From assembly GCA_033557465.1 (NCBI GenBank), contig CM066033.1:905908808-905972807 (forward strand): DNA of 64,000 nt. Direction: 5' to 3'. Shown here one piece after another: positions 53,668 through 64,000 of this stretch; the first letter of the stretch is position 1, and every line of letters starts with the position of its first letter. The notes beneath the pieces were generated by a model. It was not told the origin of the DNA. It ran no database searches and was given only the letters and a program-made list of their open reading frames with translations. This stretch comes from Ichthyophis bannanicus (Eukaryota > Chordata > Amphibia > Gymnophiona > Ichthyophiidae). The position numbers and the translations under genes were made by a program.

Positions 53668-55000
53668 GGGGGATGTGGAAAAACAGGATGATCTGCAATA
53701 CCCAGTCATCCATGGTGACGAGGGGCCACCTCTGGGCAAACTGGACAAGCCGCCCCCCCTACCTGAGGGGATAGCCTAGTGGACAGCTGGCTATGCTCCT
53801 GAGGAACCTGTCAAAAGTCCACCTCCGCCTTGGGTTGCGGGGCTGGTTGAGCCTTTGGAGTTTTCTCCCTCCACTAATGGTGGGGGGCCTGTGCCTTCGG
53901 CTGGGCCGGGTAATAACAGTGCAGGCAGAAAGCCTTTTTACCCTGATGTTTCTACCACAAAAGATCCACGATCTTCTTTGAGAGCTCTCAATCTCCTTTG
54001 CCTTCTCCTCCCCCAGCTTCCCAAAGAGATTCTCATCCCAGCAGGACACATTGGCAAAAACTTGCCCTGGATCTATTGTTCCAGATCGGAGGACTGCAGC
54101 CACGCCAGCTGCCGGGCAGCGATGCCCACCGCCGTTAGTCTGCTGGTGGACTCAAAAGCATCATAGGCGCCACGCATCATGAATTTAGAGTAGGCCTTGT
54201 CATGGCCCACCAGGGCCTGAAAGGCCTCGAGGCAGTCAGCAGGGGCATGAGCAGCAAATTCCACCAGGTCAAGCATGTCGTCTTTCAGGAACATATTCAT
54301 ATAGGTCTGGGTAGGCCAGAACCCTGGCAGCATTTTCTTCCAAAGGAGTCCAGTGTGCGAGGCTCCCGGCCCAGGCGCACTGTCGAATGGGTCTTGGTGC
54401 TCTTAACCTGCTTCAAGGCCAACTCTACCACGATAGAGTTGTGTGGTAGTTGAGGCTTCTCGAAGCCTGGGGCTGTCTGGACCTGATAGATGGAATCAAG
54501 TCTCCAGTTGATAACAGGCATTGTGAGAGGAGTTTCCCCACAGCCTCAGTAGCAGCCGTTGTAGGATATGGTGTATGGGTACTGTCACCCCTCCCTAGGG
54601 ACCAAAGGGTACTGGAGAAGATCCAGCTCCTCCACCCTCGGTTCCTCCTCTGATTCCAGGGAGAAAGGGATAGCCTTTGCCATGTCCCTGACAAAGTCCT
54701 GAAAGGACATGTCCTCTAGAAGTAACTTATGCCACTCAGGGGAGGTGATGGATCGGTCAGTGGACCAGAAGTCTGATGCCATTGATTCCTCCTCAGTCTC
54801 CCATTCTGATTCCGAGAGGATGTCAAAATAGTGCCAGGTCTCTTCCTGCCGATGACTCTGCGAATGAGGAGAGGGTGGACATTGATGGGACCTGTGCCAC
54901 CCTGCATGTGGGTGCCAGTGCCCCTGGACATCGGACTCTGACATGCTGGAGGGGGAGACGGCCATCTGAACTGGTGTCTATTCCAACCTTTCCCATGATG
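53668..55000 (-). pseudogene. DIRS C-like fragment: gag and start of RT
   Basis: Pieces: 54585-54965 (FQDFVRDMAKAIPFSLESEE), 54297-54521 (APGFEKPQLPHNSIVVELAL), 54073-54333 (GAYDAFESTSRLTAVGIAAR and LAWLQSSDLEQ), 53759-54103 (FANVSCWDENLFGKLGEEKA, basic tail). The left end holds the start of the RT entry block (complement of 53690-53750). Closest to copy C. No RT body and no termini, so it is an internal fragment. Confidence 0.7.
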
Positions 55001-55379
55001 CACCTACCTCAGTGGGTAGCAAACGGGTCTAAAGAAAAGGCTGGACGAAGTAGGGTGATGATGCCACCGGCGTTGCAAAGCCTGTGCTCCACAAGGCTAG
55101 CACTGTTGCTAAGTAAGCTAAGAGGACTCAAAGGCATTCCTGCAACACTACCACCATCTGCAAGGGGGCTGGTACCAAGGTCATTGGTGTTGATACCTCA
55201 GCCGGGAACTCCACGATGACAAGCAATGAAACGGTGGACCACGCATCCATAGGGCCCCTTTCCTCAGTTACATCAATCTGAATTCTGAAAGAAGAACTAT
55301 GTACAGACAGCAGAAAAATACTGGATCAGACAGAGAATGGTCACACTAGAACCTGAGCACCCGGCCATTGCGGCAGGCC
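55001..55379. other. Probably non-coding end parts of DIRS C-like and B2 copies
   Basis: No gene seen. The part before 55380 resembles the region left of the internal complementary region in B1 (17250-17440), so the left terminus of B2 may have been lost or may lie here in worn form. Confidence 0.35.
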
Positions 55380-55430
55380 CGCCACCAGGGTGGGTTCTGG
55401 ACTTGTCTAGCAGAGCTCCAAGAAAGGAAA

Positions 55431-56400
55431 TTATCGGTGAATAAAACTTCCCCTTCCAGAGCACCCTCTGTTAGACCAGTCCAGACAACAGGGCAATACC
55501 AAAGCTACTCCCCTGTTGGATGGAAGGACAAGGCCACGGAAAGCACATGCATGCCAAACTGGGCCGCCACCATAGCTTGCACATCTAAATGGTAATGACA
55601 CGCAAAAGCGGATAGGAAGGACCAGGTTGCCGCCATGCAGATATCCAATGGTGCCACCTCCGTGAGCTCGGCCCAGGAGGTCGCCTGCATGCGTGCAGAG
55701 TGCGCTGTGAGGCCTTGAAGAAGTTGGCTTGCCCATCAAAAGGTAGGCAGAGGAAATGGCCTTCTTAATCCAGCAACCCAAGGTCAGCTTGTTGCTGCAT
55801 GACCCTTGTGGTGTCCGGCAATAGGACGAACAGCACTGCTGTTCAGCCCCGAAGGCTGGTAAGAAAATCTCCTGATTAATATGAAAGTCAGACACAACCT
55901 TCGGGAGGAAGGAGTGAATTGGTCGCAAGGGACACCCCTTCTGTGGAGAAGGAAAAGAAGGGATCTCGACAGGAAAGAGCCTGTAGCTCAGACACCCATC
56001 TTGCGGAGGTGACTGCAACGAGAAACACAGTTAAGGGTGAGGTCCTTAATGGAGACTCGACGCCAAGGTTCAAAGGGCGCTCTCCACTAAGAGCACAAAG
56101 GACAGAAAGCTGCCACGTGGATACTGCTGGATGAAATGGTGGCCAGAGGGACCGAACGCCTCTGAGAAAGCGCTCGATGTCTGTATGAGAAGCGAGAGAC
56201 TGTCCCTTGAGTGGTTCCTGAAAGGCCAACAAGGCCGCTATTTGGACCCGTAAGGAGTTACATTTAAGACCGTGCTGGAATCCGTCCTGGAGAAAAGCGA
56301 GGATGTCAGACGCTTTAGCTCGCCAGAGCAAACAAGGCTGCTGTGCACACCAGTGCTCAAAACGAGACCACACTCAGACATAGGCCAAAGATGTAGACCA
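55431..56400 (-). pseudogene. DIRS tyrosine recombinase, copy B2
   Basis: 55888-56373: MWSRFEHWCAQQPCLLWRAK, ILAFLQDGFQHGLKCNSLRV, SLASHTDIERFLRGV, then VAVTSARWVSELQALS, where Trp stands in the place of the catalytic Arg. 55505-55690 has TEVAPLDICMAATWSFLSAF and ACHYHLDV with the Tyr. Frame breaks near 55890 and 55690. N-terminal residues continue right of 56373 in another frame. Confidence 0.75.
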
Positions 56401-56523
56401 CCTGCACGCTGAGAAGCGTTGCTATCTCCTCTATGGAGTAGCCACAGCGACTTAGCAGCTGTCTTTCAAGAGCCAAGCTGTAAGCGAGAAGGGACCCAGA
56501 TCCTCCATATGGATGGGTCCCTG

Positions 56524-57247
56524 CTATAAGAGTCCCCTCTGGGACCCTAAGGGTAGTGGGTTGTCGACCTGGAGTCGGATGAGGTCCGCATACCACAGCC
56601 GCCGAGGCCAGTCGGGAGCTATCATGACCAGAGGATACGGATGTCGCTCCACCCAGCAGAGCATCCTGGGGATCACCGGCCACAGTGGAAAGAAAGCAAC
56701 AGGCCCGCTGGCCATGGCAGCACCAATGCATCGACGCCCGCGGATCCCAGCATTCTCCTTCAGGAGTAGAAGGCTGGGGACCTTCGCATTTGACCGGGTC
56801 ACCATGAGATCCATCTCCGAGCATCCCAAGCACCGGACAATCTGCTGAAAGGCCCATGGGGCCAGCGCCCACTCGCTGGGATCTAGGTGATGCTGGCTGA
56901 AATAGTCTGCCTGGACATTGTCCTCCCCTGCAATATGCTGTGCTGAGCGTGCCAGAAAATTGCGCTCGGCCCATGGAAACAGGAGGAGCATCTCCCTGGC
57001 CACCCCTGGACACCTTGAGCTGCCCTGGCAGTTCACATAAGCTAAGGCCGTCGCTTTGTTGGACATGACGCATACAGCCTGGCCCCTCAGGAGGGGCTGG
57101 AAGCGGAGCAGTGCAAGACAAATCACTCACACCTCGAAACGATTGATGGTCCAGGGCGCTTCCATTGGCGACCACTCGATCTGTGCCGAGGAATGAAGAT
57201 AATGAGCACCACAGGTGGAAAGGCTGGCGTCGGTGGTCAAGCGGCAT
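56524..57247 (-). pseudogene. DIRS RNase H and methyltransferase-like part, copy B2
   Basis: 56524-57126 is open for 200 codons: VCVMSNKATALAYVNCQGSS (Asp of the family is Asn), FPWAERNFLARSAQHIAGED, NVQADYFSQHHLDPSEW (Asp kept), then CSEMDLMVTRSNAKVPSLLL and VMIAPDWPRRLWYADLIRL, the methyltransferase-like segment without a PP motif. The first Asp block (LTTDASLSTCGAHYL) is at 57127-57309 in another frame. Confidence 0.75.
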
Positions 57248-57312
57248 CCTCCAGAGGAGTTGCGCCCGAGAATTCCACCAGTGGTGAAACAGAGGAAGAC
57301 AAACCTCAAAGT

Positions 57313-58338
57313 CTATGGATAGCAGAGACTACAGTGTGAGAAGGACCTGCTGCAGGGGGGGTGGCGCATGTGCCTTCCAGGCCCACATGCCAGATTGAGA
57401 GTGGCCACCACTGCCCCCAGAAGCTGCAGATAGTCCCAAACCCGCGGGCTGGACTGATGAGAGAAACTGCGGAGCTGGTGTTGAAATTTGCACCAATCGG
57501 CCCCTGTAAGGGCAACTGTTCTGGACTGGCTGTCGAATCTTGCCCCTAAGAACTCCATGACTTGAGAGAACACCAGGGAACTCTTGGTGTAATTGACGAT
57601 CCACTTGAGGCGATCAAGGAGCTAGTGGACTCAATGGACAGCAAATTCTGCCTTGGAACAGGACCGCGCCCGAATGAGCCAATAGTCCAAATAAGGATGG
57701 ACAGACTCCCTCGCATCACACCACCACTGCCGCTACCACCATCATTACCTTGGAGAAGGTGTGCAGAGCAATGGGGCACCCAAATGGTAGCACAGAGAAC
57801 TGAAAATGCTGTCCAAGCACAGCAAAACGTAGATAGCGTTGATGATATTCCTGGATGGGTACATAGAGATACGCCTCAGTGAGATCCAGTGTTGCCAGAA
57901 ATTCGCTGGGTCTGACAGCCTCAATAACAGAGCATCTCCATGCGGAAGCGAGGAATGCACAAGCTGACTCCCTGAAAGGCATTGGTTGCTTCTAAATAAA
58001 GAACAGCACTCTGCAGATGCAAGTTGACGCCCTAAATAACGAGAATGGGGTGAAAGGTGCCATCCTTCTTGGGGACCATGAAGAAAATGGAGTAGCGGCC
58101 CCACCCCTGCTCGTCATGTGGCACCGGCCATAATGCCCCAAGGAGAAGGAGCAGCTGAAGCATGGTTTATATCGCCCAGCGCTTGAGGGCAGAGGAGCAA
58201 GGAGAGATCATGAAGGCCTCCGGAATGGGTCTGGCCAGATTGAGGGCATAGCACTGCTGGATGACATCCAGAACCCATGCGTCTGATGTGATACGAGCCT
58301 ATTCCTGGTAAAATAAGTGGATGCACCCCCCAATCCAT
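57313..58338 (-). pseudogene. DIRS reverse transcriptase, copy B2 (inactive)
   Basis: 57716-57982 (88 codons): LATLDLTEAYLYVPIQEYHQ (motif A, Asp kept), QFSVLPFGCPIALHTFSKVM (motif B region). Motif C, at about 57665-57695, reads HPYLDYWLI, so the second Asp is Tyr. 57313-57573 has SQVMEFLGARFDSQSRTVAL and ADWCKFQHQLRSF. The N-terminal part lies around 58021-58338 in broken frames. Confidence 0.72.
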
Positions 58339-58365
58339 GGTACTCCGGAATGGGCTCCGGCCCTG

Positions 58366-60189
58366 TCAATGGGCGGAGTGGCCCGCAGATCCTGATTTCC
58401 TAGAGCTGCCTGTAGACGCTTGCGACTGCCGGGCACCCCGAAAGGAGTGTCCGTGGGTGCTGGCAGCCGAATATGCTACAGAATGGTGCTGTGAGTGATA
58501 GTGTCGGGAGTCATGGTAGCCGCAATCCCAATATTCTGCCTTGCGGCACCAGCTCCGGTCATCGCCGAGCAGCAGGAGGCCACTTAAAGGTTTATCCTCT
58601 GGCAGGCGCTGTGATATGACCTCATCTAGGTTCTTGACCAATTTCTTCAAATCATCCCCGAAGAGACGACCACCCTTGAATGGGAGGCCTGCCAGGCTTG
58701 CCTTAGATGCAGCATTCGCTGACCAATTGTGGAGCCAGAGCCAGCAACAAGCAACATTTGCAGCCGCTAACGCTCAGCCCATGAGGCGGAGCAAGTCACA
58801 GAAACTGTCCGTCAGAAAAGTCGCCATGGATTCCAGGCACATGTTGTGGTAGTGTCCTCCAGTAGCAGCTGCACTCAGCATAGTAAGGCCCTGCCACTAG
58901 CCTGCCACATGCAGACGTCTGGAGCCCCAACGCCGAGGCAGAAAAGGCGGTCTTAAGAAGATTTTCTACCTTGCGATCCTGAGGATCCTTGAGAGCCACT
59001 CCACCCTCAATAGGGATAGTGGTCTTCTTAGTCACAGTGGTTATGAGAGAATCCACTTTGGGATAAAGCAGCCACTGCTGAAGATCTGCTGGAACCGGGG
59101 ATAAATGCGGCCTAAACACTGAGCTGTTTGTAGCGAGGAATCTGGAACCTCCCACTCCTCCGTCACCAGCTGTTGTAGCTCTGGAGGGAATGGGAAGGCC
59201 TTGGCTGGTAGACGTATCCCTTTGAGAATAGACTCGGAGGTAGACTGTTCAGCCAATGGAGCAGCCTCAGGAATTCAGAGCTCTGCAGCCACCTGAGTAA
59301 TGAGGGATGCAAGCTCATCCCGGCAAAAAAGACGAATCACCCTGGAGAAGGTTTCCTCATCAGAAGGAGAAAAACTCTCCTTACTCCAAACTTGAAGGCT
59401 CTGAAGATGAGTCCCTCAGGTCATCATCAGGCTCTACTTCCACCAGTGGACCTAAGTCCCCGAGCAAGGGTCTTACGTTGCCTCTTTGACCACGAAGTAG
59501 CTGCCAAGTAGCCTCTCTTTTCCTAGTGGCCCCAGGGCCCATAGACACCCTGGCATGAGGTACAGCACTCTGGAGACTGTGCAAGGATGGGTGGAACACG
59601 TGGAGAAACCATCCCTGCCGCCCTTCCAAATGTCCCATGCCTGCTTGAAGCAACCGCATATTCTGAGGAATACGCATCATCAAGCTGAGCTGTAAGCCCA
59701 AATGCATCTGCCCCCTGCAGGAGAAGGGCCAACGGGGAAGAATCATCCTGCTGAAGAATTGGCAGCAAAGGCATCAAGTCGGGACCCAGCGACAGAGGCA
59801 AAGCTGTGCGCGGGAAAGAATCAGCAGGTGTAAAGTCACTCCCTGCCAAGGGCTCAGCCTGCCAATGCCCCAAGCCCTCTTCCGATAACTGACCTGGGTC
59901 AGCCACGCAGGCCGCACACAACTCTTGCATGAGGCCTCGCTTGCTGCATGCAAGGCAGCGGGGGGGGGGGGCGCCTTGCTGGTCATTGCGGGACTGGTGC
60001 ACGCGCAGGCACATGGCTGAGACTAACTGAAAAATGGCAGGAAGTGGGAAGTAACATGCTACTCACAGATCTGGTTAGTCCGAAATGGTGCGGCACCGTG
60101 GCTCCAGAACACACCCTGGTCTCAAGCCCTCGGGAGGGGGGGGGGCTTGTACGCTGCAAGCTGTCACAATGAGGAACAAGGGCAGACAT
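58366..60189 (-). pseudogene. DIRS gag-like protein, copy B2
   Basis: 59523-60014: RCLACSKRGLMQELCAACVA (Cys-rich N-terminus) then a Leu/Pro-rich part. 58796-59256: SILKGIRLPAKAFPFPPELQ and QQWLLYPKVDSLITTVTKKT. 58366-58650 starts MKKLVKNLDEVISQRLPEDK, matching the LEKLVKDLREV block of B1. Frames are interrupted, including by a G run at 59959-59970. Confidence 0.65.
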
Positions 60190-60544
60190 GCACCCTTTCT
60201 ACTGTCTGATGGGGGAGACTGCAATCCTCCTTGTTGGACCTGCTTCTTATTTTTTAATTTGCAGATAAGCAACGTGACCAAGGATAGGCAGCCTGATGGA
60301 GACTCCATAAGGCAGTTAACTGACCCTCGTGGTCAGACATCACCATCCACCAGAAGCATAGACCCAGTAAGGATGTCTCCAACACTCCCCAGGTCCCAGA
60401 AGCCCACTGACCCACAGTCCTCAAGGCCGGAGCAGCAAACAAGCAGGAGATATTCCGAAACAATCTACATCTGCTGAGACAGAAAATACTGAAGAATGCC
60501 CCTAACTGTACTGGGAAAGGTGCCAGTGATGTGAGACAGAGAAA

Positions 60545-60903
60545 GCGTAGTTACTCACCTGTAACAGGTGATCTCCGGGAACAGCAGGAATTAAGTCTTC
60601 ACATATGGGTATCATTGGTACTGACGGAGACTGTGCGGGAATGCTCCCCAGCGTCCAATAGGAAAGCTTTTGGGAGCATCCCACAGCACCTGCGTGCTGC
60701 CTTCACGCCTTTCCAACTCTCCTTCGTCAGTTGAGTTTATAGCGGAGACAAAAGGAGAGAAGGAGAGAGAGAGAGACAACTCCTAGGGGAGGTGGGTGGG
60801 TTGTGAAGACTTAATTCCTGCTGTTCCCGGAGATCACGTTACAGGTGAGTTCCTACGCTATCTCCAGGAACAAGCAGAAATGTAGTCTTCACATATGGGG
60901 ACT
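60545..60903 (-). repeat. Left terminal repeat and internal complementary region of DIRS A4
   Basis: Same layout as 47619-47990: arm with ACTCACCTGTAACAGGTGAT at 60555, inverse arm CGGAGATCACGTTACAGGTG at 60827 (4 bp lost), then the inverse of the right end (CTATCTCCAGGAACAAGCAG). An AG-rich run (60747-60777) lies between. Confidence 0.85.
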
Positions 60904-61214
60904 CCCCAGCTGAGAGATGCCAGGAGGATGACCGTAGCAAGCTGCGAACCTCTGGTGAAATGGGTCATTCTTCCTCCCATGGATCTCTGGCATCGAAACA
61001 CCGGGACGGTGGGTAGGAGTTGCACTAAGTCTGAAAGAGATGATGTAGAACAGCCTGTCCAAACGAGGCATCCCGACGGGAGTCCTTGTCTAACAATAAT
61101 GGGCTGTAAAGGTATGTACTGAAGCCCAGGTGGCTGCTCTACAGATGTCAATGGACACAGAACGAAGATTAGCTATGGAGGTTGCCATTGCTCTCACATT
61201 GTCAGCTTCTCACA

Positions 61215-63143
61215 TTGAGAAGGAACTTGCTACAGAAGCAAAAACACGAAACAAAGACTTTTTCAAGTACATTTGTAGCAAAAGGCCTGTGAGAGAGTCA
61301 ACTGGACCATTAGATGACAGAGGGGTAAAAGGGGCAGTAAAAGGAGACAAGGCTATAGCAGAGAGACTGAATGAATTCTTTGCTTCGGTCTTTACTGAGG
61401 AAGATGTAGGGATGTTACCCAAGACCGAAGTAGTATTTAAAGGTGATACTGCAGAGCAATTGAGAGAAATATCACTACACCGGGAAGATTATCCAAGTTA
61501 TCCAAGTTTCTTTTCCCTGTTCAATGTAAAACCAGACACCTTGTCGTATGGTAGTTATGTTATGATGTAAACCGCGCTGATGCCGAATAGCGCGGTATAT
61601 AAGAAACTGTAATAAATAATAAATAAATAAAATAAATAAGATGTATTACAACTATTTGATAAACTGAATAGTAGCAAATCACCTGGACCGGATGGTATAC
61701 ATCCAAGAGTGTTGAAAGAACTGAAATATGAGATTGCAGACCTGCTATTAGTAATCTCTGAACTTTCATTAAAATCATCTGTAATACCTGAAGATTGGAA
61801 GATCGCTAATGTAACGCCAATTTTTAAAAAGGGTTCCAGGGGTGATCCAGGAAATTACAGACCGGTGAGCCTGACATCAGTACCGGGGAAAATGGTAGAA
61901 ACCATCATAAAGAACAAAATTACACAGCATGTGGATAGTCATGGCCTAATGGGAGACAGCCAACATGGCTTTAAACAAGGAAGATCTTGTCTCACTAATC
62001 TGATATGTTTTTTTTGAAGGCGTGAATAAACAGGTAGACAAAGGTGAGTCGGTTGATATAGTGTATCTGAACTTTCAGAAAGCCTTTGACAAGGTCCCTC
62101 ATCAGAGACTTTTGGCAAAACTACAAAGTCATGGGATAGGAGGCAGTGTACTATTGTGGCTCGGGAACTGGTTAAAAGATAGAAAGCAGAGGGTAGGGCT
62201 AAATGGCCAATTTTCCCAATGGAAAAAGGTGACTAGAGGAGTACCCCAGGGATCTGTACTGGGTCCGCTACTTTTTGACATATTCATAAATGACCTGGAA
62301 AAGGGAATAACGAGTGAGGTTATCAAATTTGCAGACGACACAAAACTGTTTAAACTTGTTAAAACCCAAGAGGACTGTGGAAAACTGCAGGAGGATCTGG
62401 ATAAATTGGAAGACTGGGCATCCAAATGGCAGATGAAATTTAATGTGGACAAGTGCAAAGTTATGCACCTAGGAAAGAACAACCCACACTATGGTTACAC
62501 GATGCAAGGTTCCACATTGGGAACAACCACCCAGGAAAAAGATTTAGGAGTCATCGTGGATAACATGTTAAAACCCTCCGCCCAGTGTGCAGCAGCTGCC
62601 AAGAAAGCAAATAGAATGCTAGGTATCATAAGGAAAGGAATGGAAAATAAAACAAAGGATATTATAATGCCTCTGTATCGTTCCATGGTACGACCGCACC
62701 TTGAATATTGTGTGCACTTCTGGTCGCCGTATCTTAAAAAGGATATAGCGTTATTAGAAAAGGTACAGAAAAGAGCCACCAAAATAGTAAAGGGGATGGA
62801 AGGCTACTCCTATGAAGAGAGGCTACAAAGGTTAGGGCTCTTCAACCTGGAAAAGAGACGGCTGAGGGGAGATATGATAGAGGTTTATAAATTAATGAAT
62901 GGAGTGGAACGGGTAAACGTAGATCAATTGTTTACGCTATCAGAATATAGAAAGACTAGGGGATATGCAATGAAGCTACAGGGTAAACTATTTAAGACAA
63001 ATAAGAGAAAATATTTTTTCACTCAACGTGTAATCAAACTCTGGAATTTGTTACCGGAGGATGTAGTAAGAGCCGTTAGTGTAGCTGGGTTTAAAAAAGG
63101 GTTGGACAAGTTCCTGGAGGAAAGGTCCATAAACCATTATTAA
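61215..63143 (+). pseudogene. CR1 reverse transcriptase, copy 2 (inactive)
   Basis: 61215-61485: FFKYICSKRPVRESTGPLDD and IAERLNEFFASVFTEEDVGM, the region before RT. After the SINE: 61643-62017 ([60 protein letters not shown]) and 62022-63143 (373 codons) with [51 protein letters not shown] and the C-terminal [20 protein letters not shown]. One extra T in the run before GAAGGCG (62004-62016) causes a frameshift. Motif A has Asn for the catalytic Asp; motif C (FADD) is kept. Confidence 0.9.
61485..61642 (+). mobile_element. SINE tail nested in CR1, with 5-bp target repeat
   Basis: AAGAT stands at 61485-61489 and 61638-61642. The insert (61490-61637) carries ACCGCGCTGATGCCGAATAG then CGCGGTATATAAGAA and an (AATAAAT)n tail. 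ACCGCGCT and AGCGCGGT form an 8-bp hairpin stem. It matches the 3' part of the SINE at 15446-15680. Without it the CR1 frame reads on (REDV then LQLFDKLNSS). Confidence 0.8.
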
Positions 63144-64000
63144 AAAGGGACCCAGGATATCAATGCTTGACCCAATACAAGCATTGTGGAACCTTTGTCT
63201 TTTGGGGATACTGCTAGGTACGTATGACCTAGATTGGCCACTGTTGGAAACAGGATACTGGGCTTGATGGACCTTGGTCTGACCCAGTATGGCATATCTT
63301 ATGTTCTTATGTTCTGTGACGTGGCCTTTGAGAGAAAGTCCCTTACTCTCGTATGCAAAGGATATGCAATTCGCAATCCATTTAGAGACAGTTCTTTTGG
63401 AAACTGGAAGCTCCAAATGACTAGAATGAAAAGCAACGAAAAGCTGAGATGATTTTCTGTGTTGCTTAGTTCTTTGAAGGTAAAAAGCCAAGGCCCTTTT
63501 ACAATCCAAGATATGAAGGTTCCTTTCTGCACTAGAGGCATGAGGCCTAGGAAAGAATACAAGAAGGTAAACCGATTGGTTTAAATGAAAAGGCAAAACC
63601 ACCTTTTGGCATGAAGTGAGGATGAGTCCTAAGAACTACCTTATCATGGTGAAATCTTGTATAAGGAGGATCAGCCACTAAGGCCTGCAACTCACTGATG
63701 TGTCTTGCAGAAGTGAGAGCAACTAGGAAGATGACTTTCCAGGAAAGAAACTTCAGGTCCGTAGTGGCTAAGGGCTCAAAGGGTGGTTTGATAAGCTGCC
63801 TGAGAACAAGATTGAGATCCCATGCCACCGGCGGCAGCTTAATGGGAGGTTTTGTTAAGAGTAGACCTCTCATAAATCTTGCTACAAGTGGATGAGAGGA
63901 AATAGGTTGTCCATCCAAAGGCTTGCAAGAAGCTGCAATGGCACTAAGATGGACCCTTACTGAATTGGTTTTAAGACCAGAATTTGATAAATGGAGGAGA

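Larger units (their letters stand above)
55380..60540 (-). mobile_element. DIRS retrotransposon copy B2
   Basis: Internal complementary region (about 55390-55510, with GACTTGTCTAGCAGAGCTCC and TTAGACCAGTCCAGAC), recombinase (55431-56373), RNase H/methyltransferase-like (56524-57247), RT (57313-58338), gag (58366-60189) and leader (60190-60540), all minus sense. The right terminal repeat is cut at about 60540, where DIRS A4 begins. Same family as B1. Confidence 0.75.
61204..63312 (+). mobile_element. CR1-type LINE, copy 2, nested in DIRS A4
   Basis: Starts within ORF2 after the endonuclease (LATEAKTRNKDFFKYICSKR) and runs to the CR1 3' end with GATACTGGGCTTGATGGACC and CTTATGTTCTTATG at 63298-63311. 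The border in A4 is fixed by comparison with 48270-48300 of A3. 5' truncation is normal for LINE insertion. Opposite in direction to A4. Confidence 0.92.
60545..64000 (-). mobile_element. DIRS retrotransposon copy A4 (runs past the window end)
   Basis: Left end at 60545 (GCGTAGTTAC), terminal arm 60545-60603 inverted at 60811-60857, internal complementary region to about 60903, then recombinase from about 61020. A CR1 copy (61204-63312) splits the recombinase; the element resumes at 63308-63313 (TCTGTGACGTGG) and leaves the window inside the recombinase N-terminus. It stands in the right terminus of B2. Confidence 0.88.
61020..64000 (-). pseudogene. DIRS tyrosine recombinase, copy A4 (split by CR1)
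   Basis: The right part (63547-63918) reads SHPLVARFMRGLLLTKPPIK, VFLVALTSARHISELQALVA (His in the place of the catalytic Arg), ADPPYTRFHHDKVVLRTHPH. 63314-63602 reads LDCKRALAFYLQRTKQHRKS and LPVSKRTVSKWIANCISFAY, up to the HVTEH box where CR1 begins. The left part (61020-61203) holds the end with the DICRAATWAS-type block, in worn frame. The N-terminus lies beyond 64000. Confidence 0.8.

Overview
The window is vertebrate genomic DNA made almost wholly of nested transposable elements, with two exons of one host gene inside. There are no bacterial-style operons. The mix of abundant DIRS-type tyrosine-recombinase retrotransposons, CR1 and L1 LINEs, a Penelope-like element with a hammerhead ribozyme motif, hAT-like DNA transposons and SINEs with a MIR-like core suggests an amphibian with a large genome. 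A caecilian or salamander is my best guess; this is inference from repeat content, not proof.

Host gene: two minus-strand exons of CAD (pyrimidine biosynthesis, aspartate transcarbamoylase part) lie at 37681-37755 and 31182-31394. Both have AG/GT splice borders and matching phase. The 6.3 kb intron between them holds a whole DIRS element (31458-37143) and a SINE. I found no other CAD exon, so the flanking introns are probably very long and most of the window is probably intronic.

Layout. 1-4754: DIRS copy A1 (minus) with an open RT/RNase H/methyltransferase-like frame. 4755-6570: unassigned. 6571-9083: gag-only DIRS A2. 9084-10742: CR1 fragment. 10743-11780: degraded DIRS. 11781-14460: old L1 ORF2 tail split by a 2.06 kb L1 derivative with ORF1 but almost no ORF2. 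14682-22668: DIRS B1 of a second family, its left terminus split by a 2.35 kb DNA-transposon-like insertion with a SINE and a pyrimidine-rich minisatellite. 22669-22865: LINE RT scrap. 23385-26745: Penelope-like element. 26760-28600: degraded DIRS. 28930-30468: DNA transposon with 12-bp inverted termini. 31182-37755: CAD exons with DIRS C between. 38054-47579: two DIRS D copies, one carrying a small hAT element. 47619-53265: almost complete DIRS A3 with textbook termini. 53375-53665: CR1 endonuclease scrap. 53668-55000: DIRS C-like gag fragment. 55380-60540: DIRS B2. 60545-64000: DIRS A4, interrupted by CR1 (61204-63312), itself interrupted by a SINE.

The DIRS copies share one plan on the minus strand: gag with Cys-rich N-terminus, RT, RNase H, a Dam methyltransferase-like segment, then an overlapping tyrosine recombinase, followed by an internal complementary region that pairs with both element ends. 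Most copies carry stops, frameshifts or lost catalytic residues. The best preserved parts are the A1 RT frame and the A3 recombinase frame.
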